Positions 31,803 to 39,641 of a stretch of 64,000 bases of DNA are shown here, piece by piece. The stretch comes from CBDCWO01 sp965223405 (lineage in GTDB: Bacteria; Bacteroidota; Bacteroidia; Chitinophagales; Saprospiraceae): contig CBDCWO010000006.1 of the NCBI GenBank assembly GCA_965223405.1, positions 5,580,001-5,644,000 on the forward strand, read 5' to 3'. Made by a program: the position numbers and the translations under genes. The notes under the pieces were generated by a model, which saw only the letters and a program-made list of their open reading frames with translations, was not told the origin of the DNA and searched no databases. Position 1 is the stretch's first letter. Each line of letters starts with the position of its first letter.

Positions 31803-32703
31803 CTAATTCTTTGAAAAAGGTGACACACTACTTTGTAAACTCAGCAACGAATTTTGAGGAGGATCTTTATTGGGAGAAAAATAGAGCGCTGCTTTCATTT
31901 TACCCTTTTTGCAAATTGGGCAAGAATGTGGATGAGTGCCAAAAATCCGGATGATTGCGATTGTTTTTCTTTCTTGTCTAGTAAGTAGTTGTTTTACTTT
32001 GATGCGAAGAGAAGATCTGGCTTGTGCAAGAGATTTAGCCTTGGAAGCATTGGAGTACATGCCATAATTTCTGATTTTTCTGAATCTAGGAGGCAGGAAA
32101 TGGAGTGAAAATCTATGCAGGAAAACTTTTCCATTCAAAGACATTGACTTTGTTTTAGCATTATCCCGATAATCTTTATAAGAAAAAGTGACTTGATCCT
32201 TTTCAATAGAAATTAAACGGTGGTTGGTAATAGCTACTCGATGTGAATACCTACCCAAGTACTCGATAACGTTGCCAACACCGGAAAATGGTTTTTTGTA
32301 AACACGACCCAATCTTTTAGATAGAGTGTGTTTTTCCATTGGGCAAACTGTTTTCCATTGGGATTAAATCCATGAGGCAAGTTCAAATATCCTTTTTTCA
32401 ATTCACAAAGCAAATGCTCCATAAAATAACCTTTAACGATTTTTTTCATGGCGTTTACCGGGAAAATGAAGTTATGATTTCCTTTTTTAGGGAATCGCCA
32501 AAATCCTCTGTGATCTAAACCTCCATTAGGGACAATGCAATGTACATGAGGGTGCAAAACCAAAGTTTGCGACCAAGTGTGCAAAATCATAGTAGCTGCC
32601 GTTTAGCCCCTAATCATTGAGGGTCGCTAGCTAGGGTATTCAGCGTATGCCATGCAGATTTGAAAAGCTGGTCATACATAAATTTGGGATTGTGAAGACA
32701 CAA
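31803..32703 (-). pseudogene. Decayed IS91-family transposase
   Basis: Three frame-shifted pieces match the IS91-type transposase in order. The first, from about 32703 (LCLHNPKFMYDQLFKSAWHT), runs into a stop. The second, from 32590, holds the HUH motif (MILHTWSQTLVLHPHVHCIV). The third, from about 32290, holds the Tyr region (VIEYLGRYSHRVAITNHRLI) and a C-terminal CPICKKGKM zinc motif. The N-terminal zinc block is gone. The sequence differs clearly from the intact IS91-type gene at 26866-27969, so it derives from another, older element. At least two frameshifts and one stop make it inactive. Confidence 0.85.
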
Positions 32704-33253
32704 TCCATTTCATTAAATTTGTATAAATATATCTCAAATGTCAACATCAGAAATATGAGAAAAACTAATCAAAAAGATAAATCGAAAAAGGTGAGGTACT
32801 TAGCCATGCAGATGCTAACAAAGAAATAGATGAATGGCTAGAAAAATAATTTGGTCATAAAGAGCACAAACTGATAGATATTCAATATTTAGATACTGGA
32901 ACAAAAGAAACAAATCAAAATCCTACCGCAAAAAGTTAAATAAACTATTCATTGCCGCTATAGAGTTTGTGGCAATACATCCCCATACGGGTAAACTCAC
33001 AGATAGAAAAGGAATAAGAATAAAATTTGTGAGCCATTTTGCCTGGGATTCGCCATACTTTCGATAGACATTTGTAGGTCACAGTAGCAGTGAGACCACA
33101 GATATTTAAAGACAAATCAATAAAAAGCCCGCTCAAAGCTTTGCAGTCCACTGGATAATTTGGATATTGAAGGGCAAACAGGGGCCTAAATTACAACTGT
33201 ATATCCGGATTTCTTGTCCGGATAGCAAGATTTGCAAAAATCAAAAATATTCT
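32704..33253. other. Degenerate accessory sequence between IS91 remnant and ppk2
   Basis: No intact gene. A plus-strand stretch at about 32788-32850 translates to KGEVLSHADANKEIDEWLEK, which resembles the C-terminal end of small addiction-module antitoxins (GEVxSHxxxxKEIDxWL), with no intact start and no toxin after it. An open frame on the minus strand at 32945-33151 has no recognisable family. A perfect inverted repeat TATCCGGA/TCCGGATA (33202-33209 and 33217-33224) lies 30 bases before the PPK2 ATG. The rest looks like IS debris. Confidence 0.5.
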
Positions 33254-33994
33254 ATGCGTCTACATTCGATTGAGAACGATCCTGAGTTTATAAAGCTGCA
33301 GACTGAAATGGTTCGTATGCAAAACTGGTTAATTGAATCTGGTAAGAGATTAGTGATACTTTTTGAAGGACGAGATAGTGCAGGTAAGGGTGGTGCAATT
33401 ATGAGATTTATACGATTCATTAACCCAAGACACTATAGAGTCATTGCGCTAAATAAGCCGACAGCAGCAGAAAAAGGACAGTGGTATTTCCAGAGATATA
33501 TTAATCACTTTCCAAGCCCAGGTGAGATTGTCTTCTTCGATAGAAGTTGGTATAACAGAGCAGTTGTAGAACCTGTGATGGGTTTCTGTTCTAAAGAACA
33601 ATATGATTTATTTATGACGCAAGTAGTTCAATTCGAGAATATGCTTATTGAAGATGGAGTAATTCTCATCAAATTATGGTTTTCCATTAACAAGGAAGAG
33701 CAGCAGAAGAGACTCGAAGAACGCAAAGTTAACCCACTGATAAGTTGGAAATTAAGCACTGTTGATGCTCAAGCTCAGGAAAAATGGGATGATTTTACTA
33801 AGTACAAAGATCTAATGTTTAAAAGAACCAGCACACAAAATTCTCCTTGGGTTATTGTAAAGGGGAATGACAAGGACCGTGCACGAAAAGAGGCAATGAA
33901 ATATGTACTTAGTAAAATAGAATATAATCAAAAGGGACTTACAGGAGTTGATCTTGAATTTGATCCTGAAATAATTCAGAAATTTGATAAGTGA
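33254..33994 (+). CDS. ppk2: Polyphosphate kinase 2 family protein
   Basis: 246 residues from the ATG at 33254 (MRLHSIENDPEFIKLQ); an ATG at 33167 would add 29 residues without family similarity and would include the hairpin at 33202-33224. Motifs: Walker A LFEGRDSAGKGGAI, the lid/Walker B block EIVFFDRSWYNRAVVEPVMG, KPTAAEKGQWYFQRYINHFP and WKLSTVDAQAQEKWDDFTKY. PPK2 enzymes move phosphate between polyphosphate and nucleotides; the single-domain class 1 type usually makes GTP or ATP from NDP, or the reverse. Both ends lie in accessory debris and its flanks are AT-rich, so it may be part of the island. Length and motifs are complete. Confidence 0.9.
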   Translation: MRLHSIENDPEFIKLQTEMVRMQNWLIESGKRLVILFEGRDSAGKGGAIMRFIRFINPRHYRVIALNKPTAAEKGQWYFQRYINHFPSPGEIVFFDRSWYNRAVVEPVMGFCSKEQYDLFMTQVVQFENMLIEDGVILIKLWFSINKEEQQKRLEERKVNPLISWKLSTVDAQAQEKWDDFTKYKDLMFKRTSTQNSPWVIVKGNDKDRARKEAMKYVLSKIEYNQKGLTGVDLEFDPEIIQKFDK

Positions 33995-34085
33995 AGCTTA
34001 AACGGTTGCCAACAAAAAAACACTAGTAAAACGGACGTTTATTCAATCCCGTTTACGAAATTAGGGATTAACCCATGGGCTATAA

Positions 34086-34240
34086 ATGAGCCGAAATCTG
34101 TTTAATTTCATGGGATTACTCGTGATGCCAATGTATTTGGTATTGATATCCTACCTCATCAATGTGACAGAACATCAATCGGATTCCTGGAACTATTTTT
34201 TCTCCTTGCCGGTATCCAAAATTACAACTCTATTGTTTTA
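34086..34240 (+). pseudogene. Fragment of an ABC-2-type permease
   Basis: A short open stretch translates to a hydrophobic segment followed by TEHQSDSWNYFFSLPVSK, the pattern of ABC-2 permeases of the lantibiotic-immunity/bacteriocin type (acidic EHxxxSWxxLxxLPVxK loop after the second helix). Only about 50 residues remain, and the frame then runs into the oxidoreductase gene on the other strand. It marks the right edge of the accessory island. The assignment rests on this one motif. Confidence 0.4.
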
Positions 34241-35298
34241 CCACTCCTCACGGATTCATCGGCCGCGAGCACAATGCGCAGACTATTGACAGCATCCTGC
34301 ATATGATCTTTTAGATCAACATCACCTAAAATGGCATCCCGGAAATATTCCTGCTCCAGTGCACAAAGTCCATCATGATCGGGCTCGTCTTTGGTACTTA
34401 CCCATTCATCTGCTTTGCTGAAATTACCGTGTACATCAAGTTCTGCATGGTGAAGTAGCAATCCTCCGGTCTTGGTATGGCTATCGATATCATCAGAAGC
34501 GTCATCTCTTTCTCCCCCCTCATCACGTATACTTATACATCCTTTTGGTCCAATTACATCCTTGATAAAAAAGGCAGTTTCACTCATCATTGGTCCCCAG
34601 CCGGCTTCATACCAACCTACAGATCCGTCATCAAATGTAACCTGCAGGCAGCCGTAATTGTACATATCCTTGTTAATCTCACTTGATAAATTTGCCCCTA
34701 TTGCACTTATTCTCAATGGGTTGGCTCTGGTCATCTGGCACATTACATCAACATAGTGCACACCGCAGTCTACGATCGGGCTCATAGACTTCATTAAGCT
34801 TTTATGGGTCTCCCATTCGGCTCCACTGCTCTGTTGGTTAAGATTCATTCTCATGACCAATGGCTTACCCAATTCTCTGGCAATTTCGATAAACTTGGTC
34901 CAGGCCGGATGAACTCTAAGGATATATCCTATAACTAATTTGAGGTTTTTATCTTTGGCCAGTTCCACTAATTCGGTTGCTTCCTTCACCGTATTGGCTA
35001 ATGGCTTTTCAATAAATATATGACATCCGGCATTAAGACTAAGCTTTGCATATTCGTAGTGAGTATCCGGATATGTGTTAATTGATACGGCATCGGGTTG
35101 AGTAGTTTTTAACGCATCTTCAAATGAAGAAAAGGTCGGATAACCTCCTAATTCTTGAGATAACGCATTTCTACTATCCGGACCCCGGCTTACCAGCCCT
35201 ACTATTTCAAATTCTTCCATCTGGTGATAAGCTCTGGCATGTGAGCGCCCCATATTACCACATCCGGCAACCAGTACTTTAATACTTGCAGATTCCAT
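34222..35298 (-). CDS. Gfo/Idh/MocA-family oxidoreductase
   Basis: 358 residues. N-terminal Rossmann fold with GCGNMGRSHARAYH (GxGxxG) at about residue 12 and the family motif EKPLANT near residue 97; C-terminal Gfo/Idh/MocA domain with VDCGVHYVDVMCQMT containing the catalytic-type D..H pair. Members oxidise or reduce sugars, inositols or related compounds with NAD(P). The substrate is unknown. It is six bases downstream of the amidohydrolase gene on the same strand, so the two are probably cotranscribed. The C-terminal end overlaps the permease remnant on the plus strand. Confidence 0.85.
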   Translation of the reverse strand: MESASIKVLVAGCGNMGRSHARAYHQMEEFEIVGLVSRGPDSRNALSQELGGYPTFSSFEDALKTTQPDAVSINTYPDTHYEYAKLSLNAGCHIFIEKPLANTVKEATELVELAKDKNLKLVIGYILRVHPAWTKFIEIARELGKPLVMRMNLNQQSSGAEWETHKSLMKSMSPIVDCGVHYVDVMCQMTRANPLRISAIGANLSSEINKDMYNYGCLQVTFDDGSVGWYEAGWGPMMSETAFFIKDVIGPKGCISIRDEGGERDDASDDIDSHTKTGGLLLHHAELDVHGNFSKADEWVSTKDEPDHDGLCALEQEYFRDAILGDVDLKDHMQDAVNSLRIVLAADESVRSGKTIEL

Positions 35299-35304
35299 AT
35301 TTCA

Positions 35305-36579
35305 TTAAGTTCTTTTATTTACGATTAGATTTCCATTTTTCATTACAAACGACACTTGCTTTAATACATCAATGTTATCCAATGGATTGCCCGGAATGGC
35401 TATGATATCCGCCACATAGCCTGCTTTTATTTTTCCCACTTTGTTATCCATTTTAAACAGCTCAGCATTGTTGATCGTAAGCGCTTTGATTATGTATTCA
35501 TTAGGAATTTCAGCAGCTTTCCAGGCATTTAAAAACTCAAGATTGGTTTCCGCCCGGTTCATATGAGGTAAATCGACTACTACATCTGTGCTAAAAACGA
35601 TTTTCACTCCTTTGTCGTAAGCCATTTTTAATCTGGATACGATCTTTTCGGCCAATTTTTCGGCCCACTTTCCGGGCAAGCCCATGGCCTCCAAATGTGG
35701 TTTTGTAAAATCAGTACCCGATAAGAAGGTACCATTTTCAGACATTAAGCCGAGTAAACTTTCGTCCAGATTAAATCCGTGTTCTATAGCAGCTGCACCT
35801 CCTAAGATCACATTTTTTGCTGCCTCTCCTCCATCTACATGAACCGCTACGGTCATATCAAACCTTGCCGCTTCATCTACTGCAGCCCGGATTTGTTCCT
35901 GAGTATAAAAATAGGGGTTTGCATCAGCCACCAATTTAATTGTATTTGCGCCATAATACATATTTTCATGAATAGCCTTTCTGATTTCATCTGGTGTCTC
36001 GGCGACGATATATTCATGCTCCCATAAGGGCTCTCTTTCCGGACTGACACCACCAATTTGACCACCGTATTGAGAGATTATTTTTCCAGCATATAAAATT
36101 GTTGGCCCTTCAAACCATCCATTATTGACCGCTTTGATGATTGAAGCCGTGGCGTATTCGGCATCATTACCAATTTCTTTGACAGTTGTAAAGCCAGCTC
36201 TCAATAAATCACCGGCATTCTTAAGTCCTCTTAATGCTCTTAATGACGTGGGTTCATTGGTATAGGTCAATTTAGGACTAAAATTACCCTGGGGAGCATT
36301 ATAAGTCAAATGGACATGTGCATCCATCATTCCGGGCATAACATAAGATGTCCCCAGATCTATTATTTGTTCAAATCCTTCTTCCTGGACTTCAGTAAGG
36401 GGAACAACATCTTTAATCAAGCCGTTTTCAATCATAATGCCCTGATTCTTCAGGATTTCCATGGACTGAGGTTGGATAACAAATCCCGCTTTAATCAGGA
36501 TGGATTGAGCTGCAATTGATATGCCCAAACCAAGGCAAACCAGACATGATAGTATCAATTTTGAAATAGCTGAATTCAT
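35305..36579 (-). CDS. Secreted metal-dependent amidohydrolase (imidazolonepropionase-like)
   Basis: 424 residues. Signal peptide (ILSCLVCLGLGISIAAQS), so periplasmic or exported. Amidohydrolase-superfamily metal ligands: HVH in GMMDAHVHLTYN near residue 88, His in VAVHVDGGEAAK, EHGF later, and the Asp in VFSTDVVVDLP. The terminal KAGYVADIIAIPGNPLDNI is the usual beta-sandwich return. This subgroup includes prolidase-like dipeptidases and cyclic imide or amide hydrolases; the exact substrate is unclear. First gene of the two-gene operon with the oxidoreductase, diverging from the flavin reductase gene 189 bases away. Confidence 0.83.
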   Translation of the reverse strand: MNSAISKLILSCLVCLGLGISIAAQSILIKAGFVIQPQSMEILKNQGIMIENGLIKDVVPLTEVQEEGFEQIIDLGTSYVMPGMMDAHVHLTYNAPQGNFSPKLTYTNEPTSLRALRGLKNAGDLLRAGFTTVKEIGNDAEYATASIIKAVNNGWFEGPTILYAGKIISQYGGQIGGVSPEREPLWEHEYIVAETPDEIRKAIHENMYYGANTIKLVADANPYFYTQEQIRAAVDEAARFDMTVAVHVDGGEAAKNVILGGAAAIEHGFNLDESLLGLMSENGTFLSGTDFTKPHLEAMGLPGKWAEKLAEKIVSRLKMAYDKGVKIVFSTDVVVDLPHMNRAETNLEFLNAWKAAEIPNEYIIKALTINNAELFKMDNKVGKIKAGYVADIIAIPGNPLDNIDVLKQVSFVMKNGNLIVNKRT

Positions 36580-36768
36580 GATTTATCGTAAAGGATACAA
36601 ATATGAATTAAATATAAGCAATGCCAATAGAAGTAGCATGTATTCTTCAATAATTGATCTGTATTTAATGGGGCAAACACCCTTAACTGATAAACATCAC
36701 GAATTAGGCTAATGGCCATCAATGCGAATAAGTGATGGCATTTGTAAACAGAATTATAAATACGGAAA

Positions 36769-37389
36769 ATGAGTGATTTGAAAGAAAATCTATCAAAAGG
36801 AAATTATCTAGAACTTGACCTGGATAGACCCTGGTCGAATTTTTATATGGTTTCCCCATTGATCGTAGTTGGCAGTAAGGGGGCGGATGGCTATAATATG
36901 GCCCCGAAGCATATGTGTACACCGCTGGGTTTTGGCCCATATTATGGGTTTGTATGTACACCCAGACATCAAACATACCACAATATTAAGGACTCAGGAT
37001 GTTTTACCATTTCATTTCCAGTACCGGATCAGGTGGTGATGACCAGCTTATCTGCTATTCCAAGATGTGGAGAAAGACGGAATAGGAGTAAGATAATTAA
37101 ACAGCTACCAACATTCAAGGCTCAAAAAGTAGATGCACTCTGTCTGGATGGAGCCTATCTGATATTCGAATGTACGCTTGATCAGATCATCGATGGATTT
37201 AAGGATTACAGTTTGATTATTGGAGAAATAATCCGTGTAAGGGTTAGAAAAAACTACCTAATAAGTTCTGAGAAGGATGCACAAGAAGTGATATTTATGA
37301 ATCCCTTATTGGCTTATCTTCCCGATGATCGTTTTGCGGAAATTTCCAAGACCAGGACATTCCCCTTTCCTAAAGATTTTTCAAGATGA
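36769..37389 (+). CDS. Flavin reductase-like domain protein
   Basis: 206 residues. The flavin reductase-like split-barrel fold is indicated by MVSPLIVVGSKGADGYNMAP near the N-terminus, GFGPYYGFVCTPRHQTYHNI, and DSGCFTISFPVPDQV, the FMN-binding order of this family. The C-terminal half (LDGAYLIFECTLDQIIDGF, LIIGEIIRVRV) completes the barrel. Members reduce flavin with NAD(P)H or are FMN-binding oxidoreductases. Its stop codon overlaps the start of the M20 peptidase gene (ATGA), so the two are translationally coupled. Confidence 0.83.
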   Translation: MSDLKENLSKGNYLELDLDRPWSNFYMVSPLIVVGSKGADGYNMAPKHMCTPLGFGPYYGFVCTPRHQTYHNIKDSGCFTISFPVPDQVVMTSLSAIPRCGERRNRSKIIKQLPTFKAQKVDALCLDGAYLIFECTLDQIIDGFKDYSLIIGEIIRVRVRKNYLISSEKDAQEVIFMNPLLAYLPDDRFAEISKTRTFPFPKDFSR

Positions 37390-38540
37390 TACCTGCCGAA
37401 TACATTCCCCGGATCACAGAGTACTTAGCTCGGAAGGAACAAGAAATGTTTGAATTACTGCGTCGTTTGATACTTTGTGAGTCACCATCCGGAAATATAA
37501 TTGTCCAGGACAAAATTTTTAGAATATTACAAGGAGAACTAGATAAAATTGGATTCTATTGTATGCGGATCCGTGGTAACAAATCAGGTGGAATCCTCTA
37601 TGCACGGCCATTGTCTAAATTCAAATTTCAACCCTTTCAGCTAGTCCTGGGTCATAGTGATACCGTTTGGCCCATCAGCACCATAGAGCAAATGCCATTT
37701 AGGACCAATGAAAGGAAGGTAATGGGTCCGGGAGTATACGATATGAAGGCGGGGCTGACACAAATGATATTCAGTGTAAAAGCATTGTATGAACTTGGTA
37801 TTAAACCAGCAGTTCTACCTGTTTTATTGATTAATTCAGATGAAGAAATCGGAAGTCCGGAATCCACAACTTTTGTTAAAAAGTTGTCGAGAATGGCCCA
37901 CAGAGCTTTAGTGTTAGAGCCACCTTTGGGTTTGGATGGAAAACTGAAAACAGGGAGAAAAGGAGGCAAAAGATTTGTAATTACCATCACCGGCAAGGCC
38001 GCCCATGCCGGATTAGATCCTGAGAAAGGACTAAATGCAATAGTAGAAATGACCCATGTCATCCAGGAACTGTTTAAGTTAAATGATCCTGAAAGAGGAA
38101 TAAGTGCCAATGTGGGAATGATCGAAGGAGGAATTTCTCCAAACATTGTTGCTCCTAAAAGCACTATCCATGTGGACGTGAGAATGTTGACTAACCGGGA
38201 TATGATTCAAGTTACGAAGAGAATTCATGAAATAGAGGTAGTCAACCCTGGATTCAGCATCCAGATAGACAGTGGCCCTGGAAGACCACCAATGGAACAA
38301 ACACCAAGAAACCGACATCTTTGGAATCAGGCAAGGAAAGTGGGAGCATTGATCAATTTGGATCTGGAAGAGGGAACCGCAGGTGGAGGCTCCGATGGCA
38401 ATACTACCAGCCAGTTCACAGCTACTTTGGATGGTTTAGGGACGACAGGCGATGGAGCACACGCTTCCCATGAATATATCCTTAAAGACAAGTTACTCGA
38501 AAGATGTACGTTTCTGACATTATTATTGTTGGTCAAGTAA
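37386..38540 (+). CDS. M20-family zinc metallopeptidase (carboxypeptidase G2-like)
   Basis: 384 residues. M20 motifs: first metal ligands in LGHSDTVWPIST near residue 90, the bridging Asp in GPGVYDMKAGL, catalytic Glu pair in LINSDEEIGSPES, dimerisation domain with GKAAHAGLDPEKGLNA, and the last metal His in GDGAHASHEYILK. Similar to carboxypeptidase G2/ArgE/DapE-type enzymes that cleave N-acyl or terminal glutamyl-type amide bonds. No signal peptide. Cotranscribed with the flavin reductase-like gene, and the P-loop protein follows after 39 bases. The substrate is unknown. Confidence 0.88.
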   Translation: MIPAEYIPRITEYLARKEQEMFELLRRLILCESPSGNIIVQDKIFRILQGELDKIGFYCMRIRGNKSGGILYARPLSKFKFQPFQLVLGHSDTVWPISTIEQMPFRTNERKVMGPGVYDMKAGLTQMIFSVKALYELGIKPAVLPVLLINSDEEIGSPESTTFVKKLSRMAHRALVLEPPLGLDGKLKTGRKGGKRFVITITGKAAHAGLDPEKGLNAIVEMTHVIQELFKLNDPERGISANVGMIEGGISPNIVAPKSTIHVDVRMLTNRDMIQVTKRIHEIEVVNPGFSIQIDSGPGRPPMEQTPRNRHLWNQARKVGALINLDLEEGTAGGGSDGNTTSQFTATLDGLGTTGDGAHASHEYILKDKLLERCTFLTLLLLVK

Positions 38541-38579
38541 ACTTTATGGATAGGGTAAAGCAAATCTAAATGTGTAAAA

Positions 38580-39605
38580 TTGACATCCATGAATCAAGAT
38601 AGATATAATTACTTGTCATTAACTAGAATTAGTGACCTTGCAAATATTCCATTTAGAGTCCATCATCTGCAGAGAAGCCTATGGAACAATGGGGATTATG
38701 TATTGGCCAGAGTCACCAGATCAGGACATTTTAGCCTGGGGATTGAACTTCAAAATGGAAGAATGGTGCGGCTGTTAGAGAACGATTTGATCATAGGCGC
38801 ATTAGGTAGGAGATATGCCACCTTAGAATTAACAGGATCCTGGGAAGAGGTCCTTGATGATGGGATCATGCATTGCCTTACTGGTGCAGGTTTACTGGGT
38901 AAACTGACTTCAAAGTCGTCTTCACTACCGGACATTTACCAGCTTAAGTATCTAGGTCATGTAACTCGCAATGATATTCCCATTAATATGTCAGATTATG
39001 TTATTTCGTATGCTCCCAGTTCATTTAATACACCGGTGGTCATGCTCTGTGGTACTTCTATGTCTGCAGGTAAAACGACCACCGGTCGTATAGTCATACA
39101 TGAGTTGACTATGGCTGGAAAATCGGTTTTGGGAAGCAAAGTAACCGGTGCCGGTAGATATCGGGATATCCTTGCTTACCGTGATGCCGGAGCAATGGCA
39201 GTCGTTGATTTTGTAGATGCCGGTCTTCCGTCTACAGTGGTTTCAAAAGCAGAATATGAAAGGGCTCTTGATCATATGCTAAATATGATGGGGTCTTATA
39301 ATGCAGATTATGGCGTCATAGAAATAGGAGCCTCACCTTTGGAACCGTATAATGGGGATATTGCTTTTGAACGTCTTAAAGATCAGATGGTACTTTCAGT
39401 ATTGTGTTCTGCTGATCCCTACGCTGTTTCCGGGTTGATGAAAAGCTTTGATTTTATCCCGGACTTTGTAGGAGGTATAGCAACGAATACATTAGCCAGC
39501 ATCGACCTAATCCAAAAGCTGAGTGGTGTTTCAGCCATTAATATTTTTACTAAGCCTGGGAGAAACCAATTAAAACAATTATTAAAGCAGAAGTTATCAC
39601 TTTGA
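38580..39605 (+). CDS. Uncharacterised P-loop NTPase
   Basis: 341 residues (an internal ATG at 38589 is an equally good start). The first 150 residues have no recognised fold. Around residue 158 there is a Walker A motif CGTSMSAGKTTTGR, followed by LGSKVTGAGRYRDILAYRDA and AVVDFVDAGLPST, resembling the SIMIBI-class P-loop enzymes (dethiobiotin synthetase/MobB/DUF1611-C-like) where a Lys-rich strand precedes a substrate Asp. GVIEIGASPLEPYNGD could be Walker B. It ends the three-gene plus-strand set. Role could be an ATP-dependent ligase or kinase acting on the same substrate as the peptidase; this is inference. Confidence 0.7.
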   Translation: MTSMNQDRYNYLSLTRISDLANIPFRVHHLQRSLWNNGDYVLARVTRSGHFSLGIELQNGRMVRLLENDLIIGALGRRYATLELTGSWEEVLDDGIMHCLTGAGLLGKLTSKSSSLPDIYQLKYLGHVTRNDIPINMSDYVISYAPSSFNTPVVMLCGTSMSAGKTTTGRIVIHELTMAGKSVLGSKVTGAGRYRDILAYRDAGAMAVVDFVDAGLPSTVVSKAEYERALDHMLNMMGSYNADYGVIEIGASPLEPYNGDIAFERLKDQMVLSVLCSADPYAVSGLMKSFDFIPDFVGGIATNTLASIDLIQKLSGVSAINIFTKPGRNQLKQLLKQKLSL

Positions 39606-39641
39606 TGCAATCAATACTTCGGTGTATGATGGTTTGGATAT

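Noticed and set aside
32647..32829. Plus-strand open frame of 60 codons
   Set aside because: Its first half is antisense to the IS91 transposase relic; the second half is only the start of a degenerate antitoxin-like region in another frame.
32945..33151. Open frame on the minus strand as a gene
   Set aside because: No recognisable family, no start signals, and it lies in IS debris; probably a relic or chance frame.
21305..34011. GTTGGCA near 21305 and TGCCAAC near 34005 as ends of one giant cassette
   Set aside because: Only 7 bases match, the spacing is 12.7 kb, the left copy deviates from GTTRRRY and no attC hairpin is seen at either place; chance is likely.
34086..34289. Intact small membrane protein gene
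   Set aside because: Only the first 50 residues resemble a permease; the end is antisense to the oxidoreductase gene, so it is treated as a fragment.
39606..39641. Terminator between the P-loop gene and ilvA (TGGTTT/AAACCA palindrome)
   Set aside because: The stem is only six AT-rich pairs and there is no T run on either strand.
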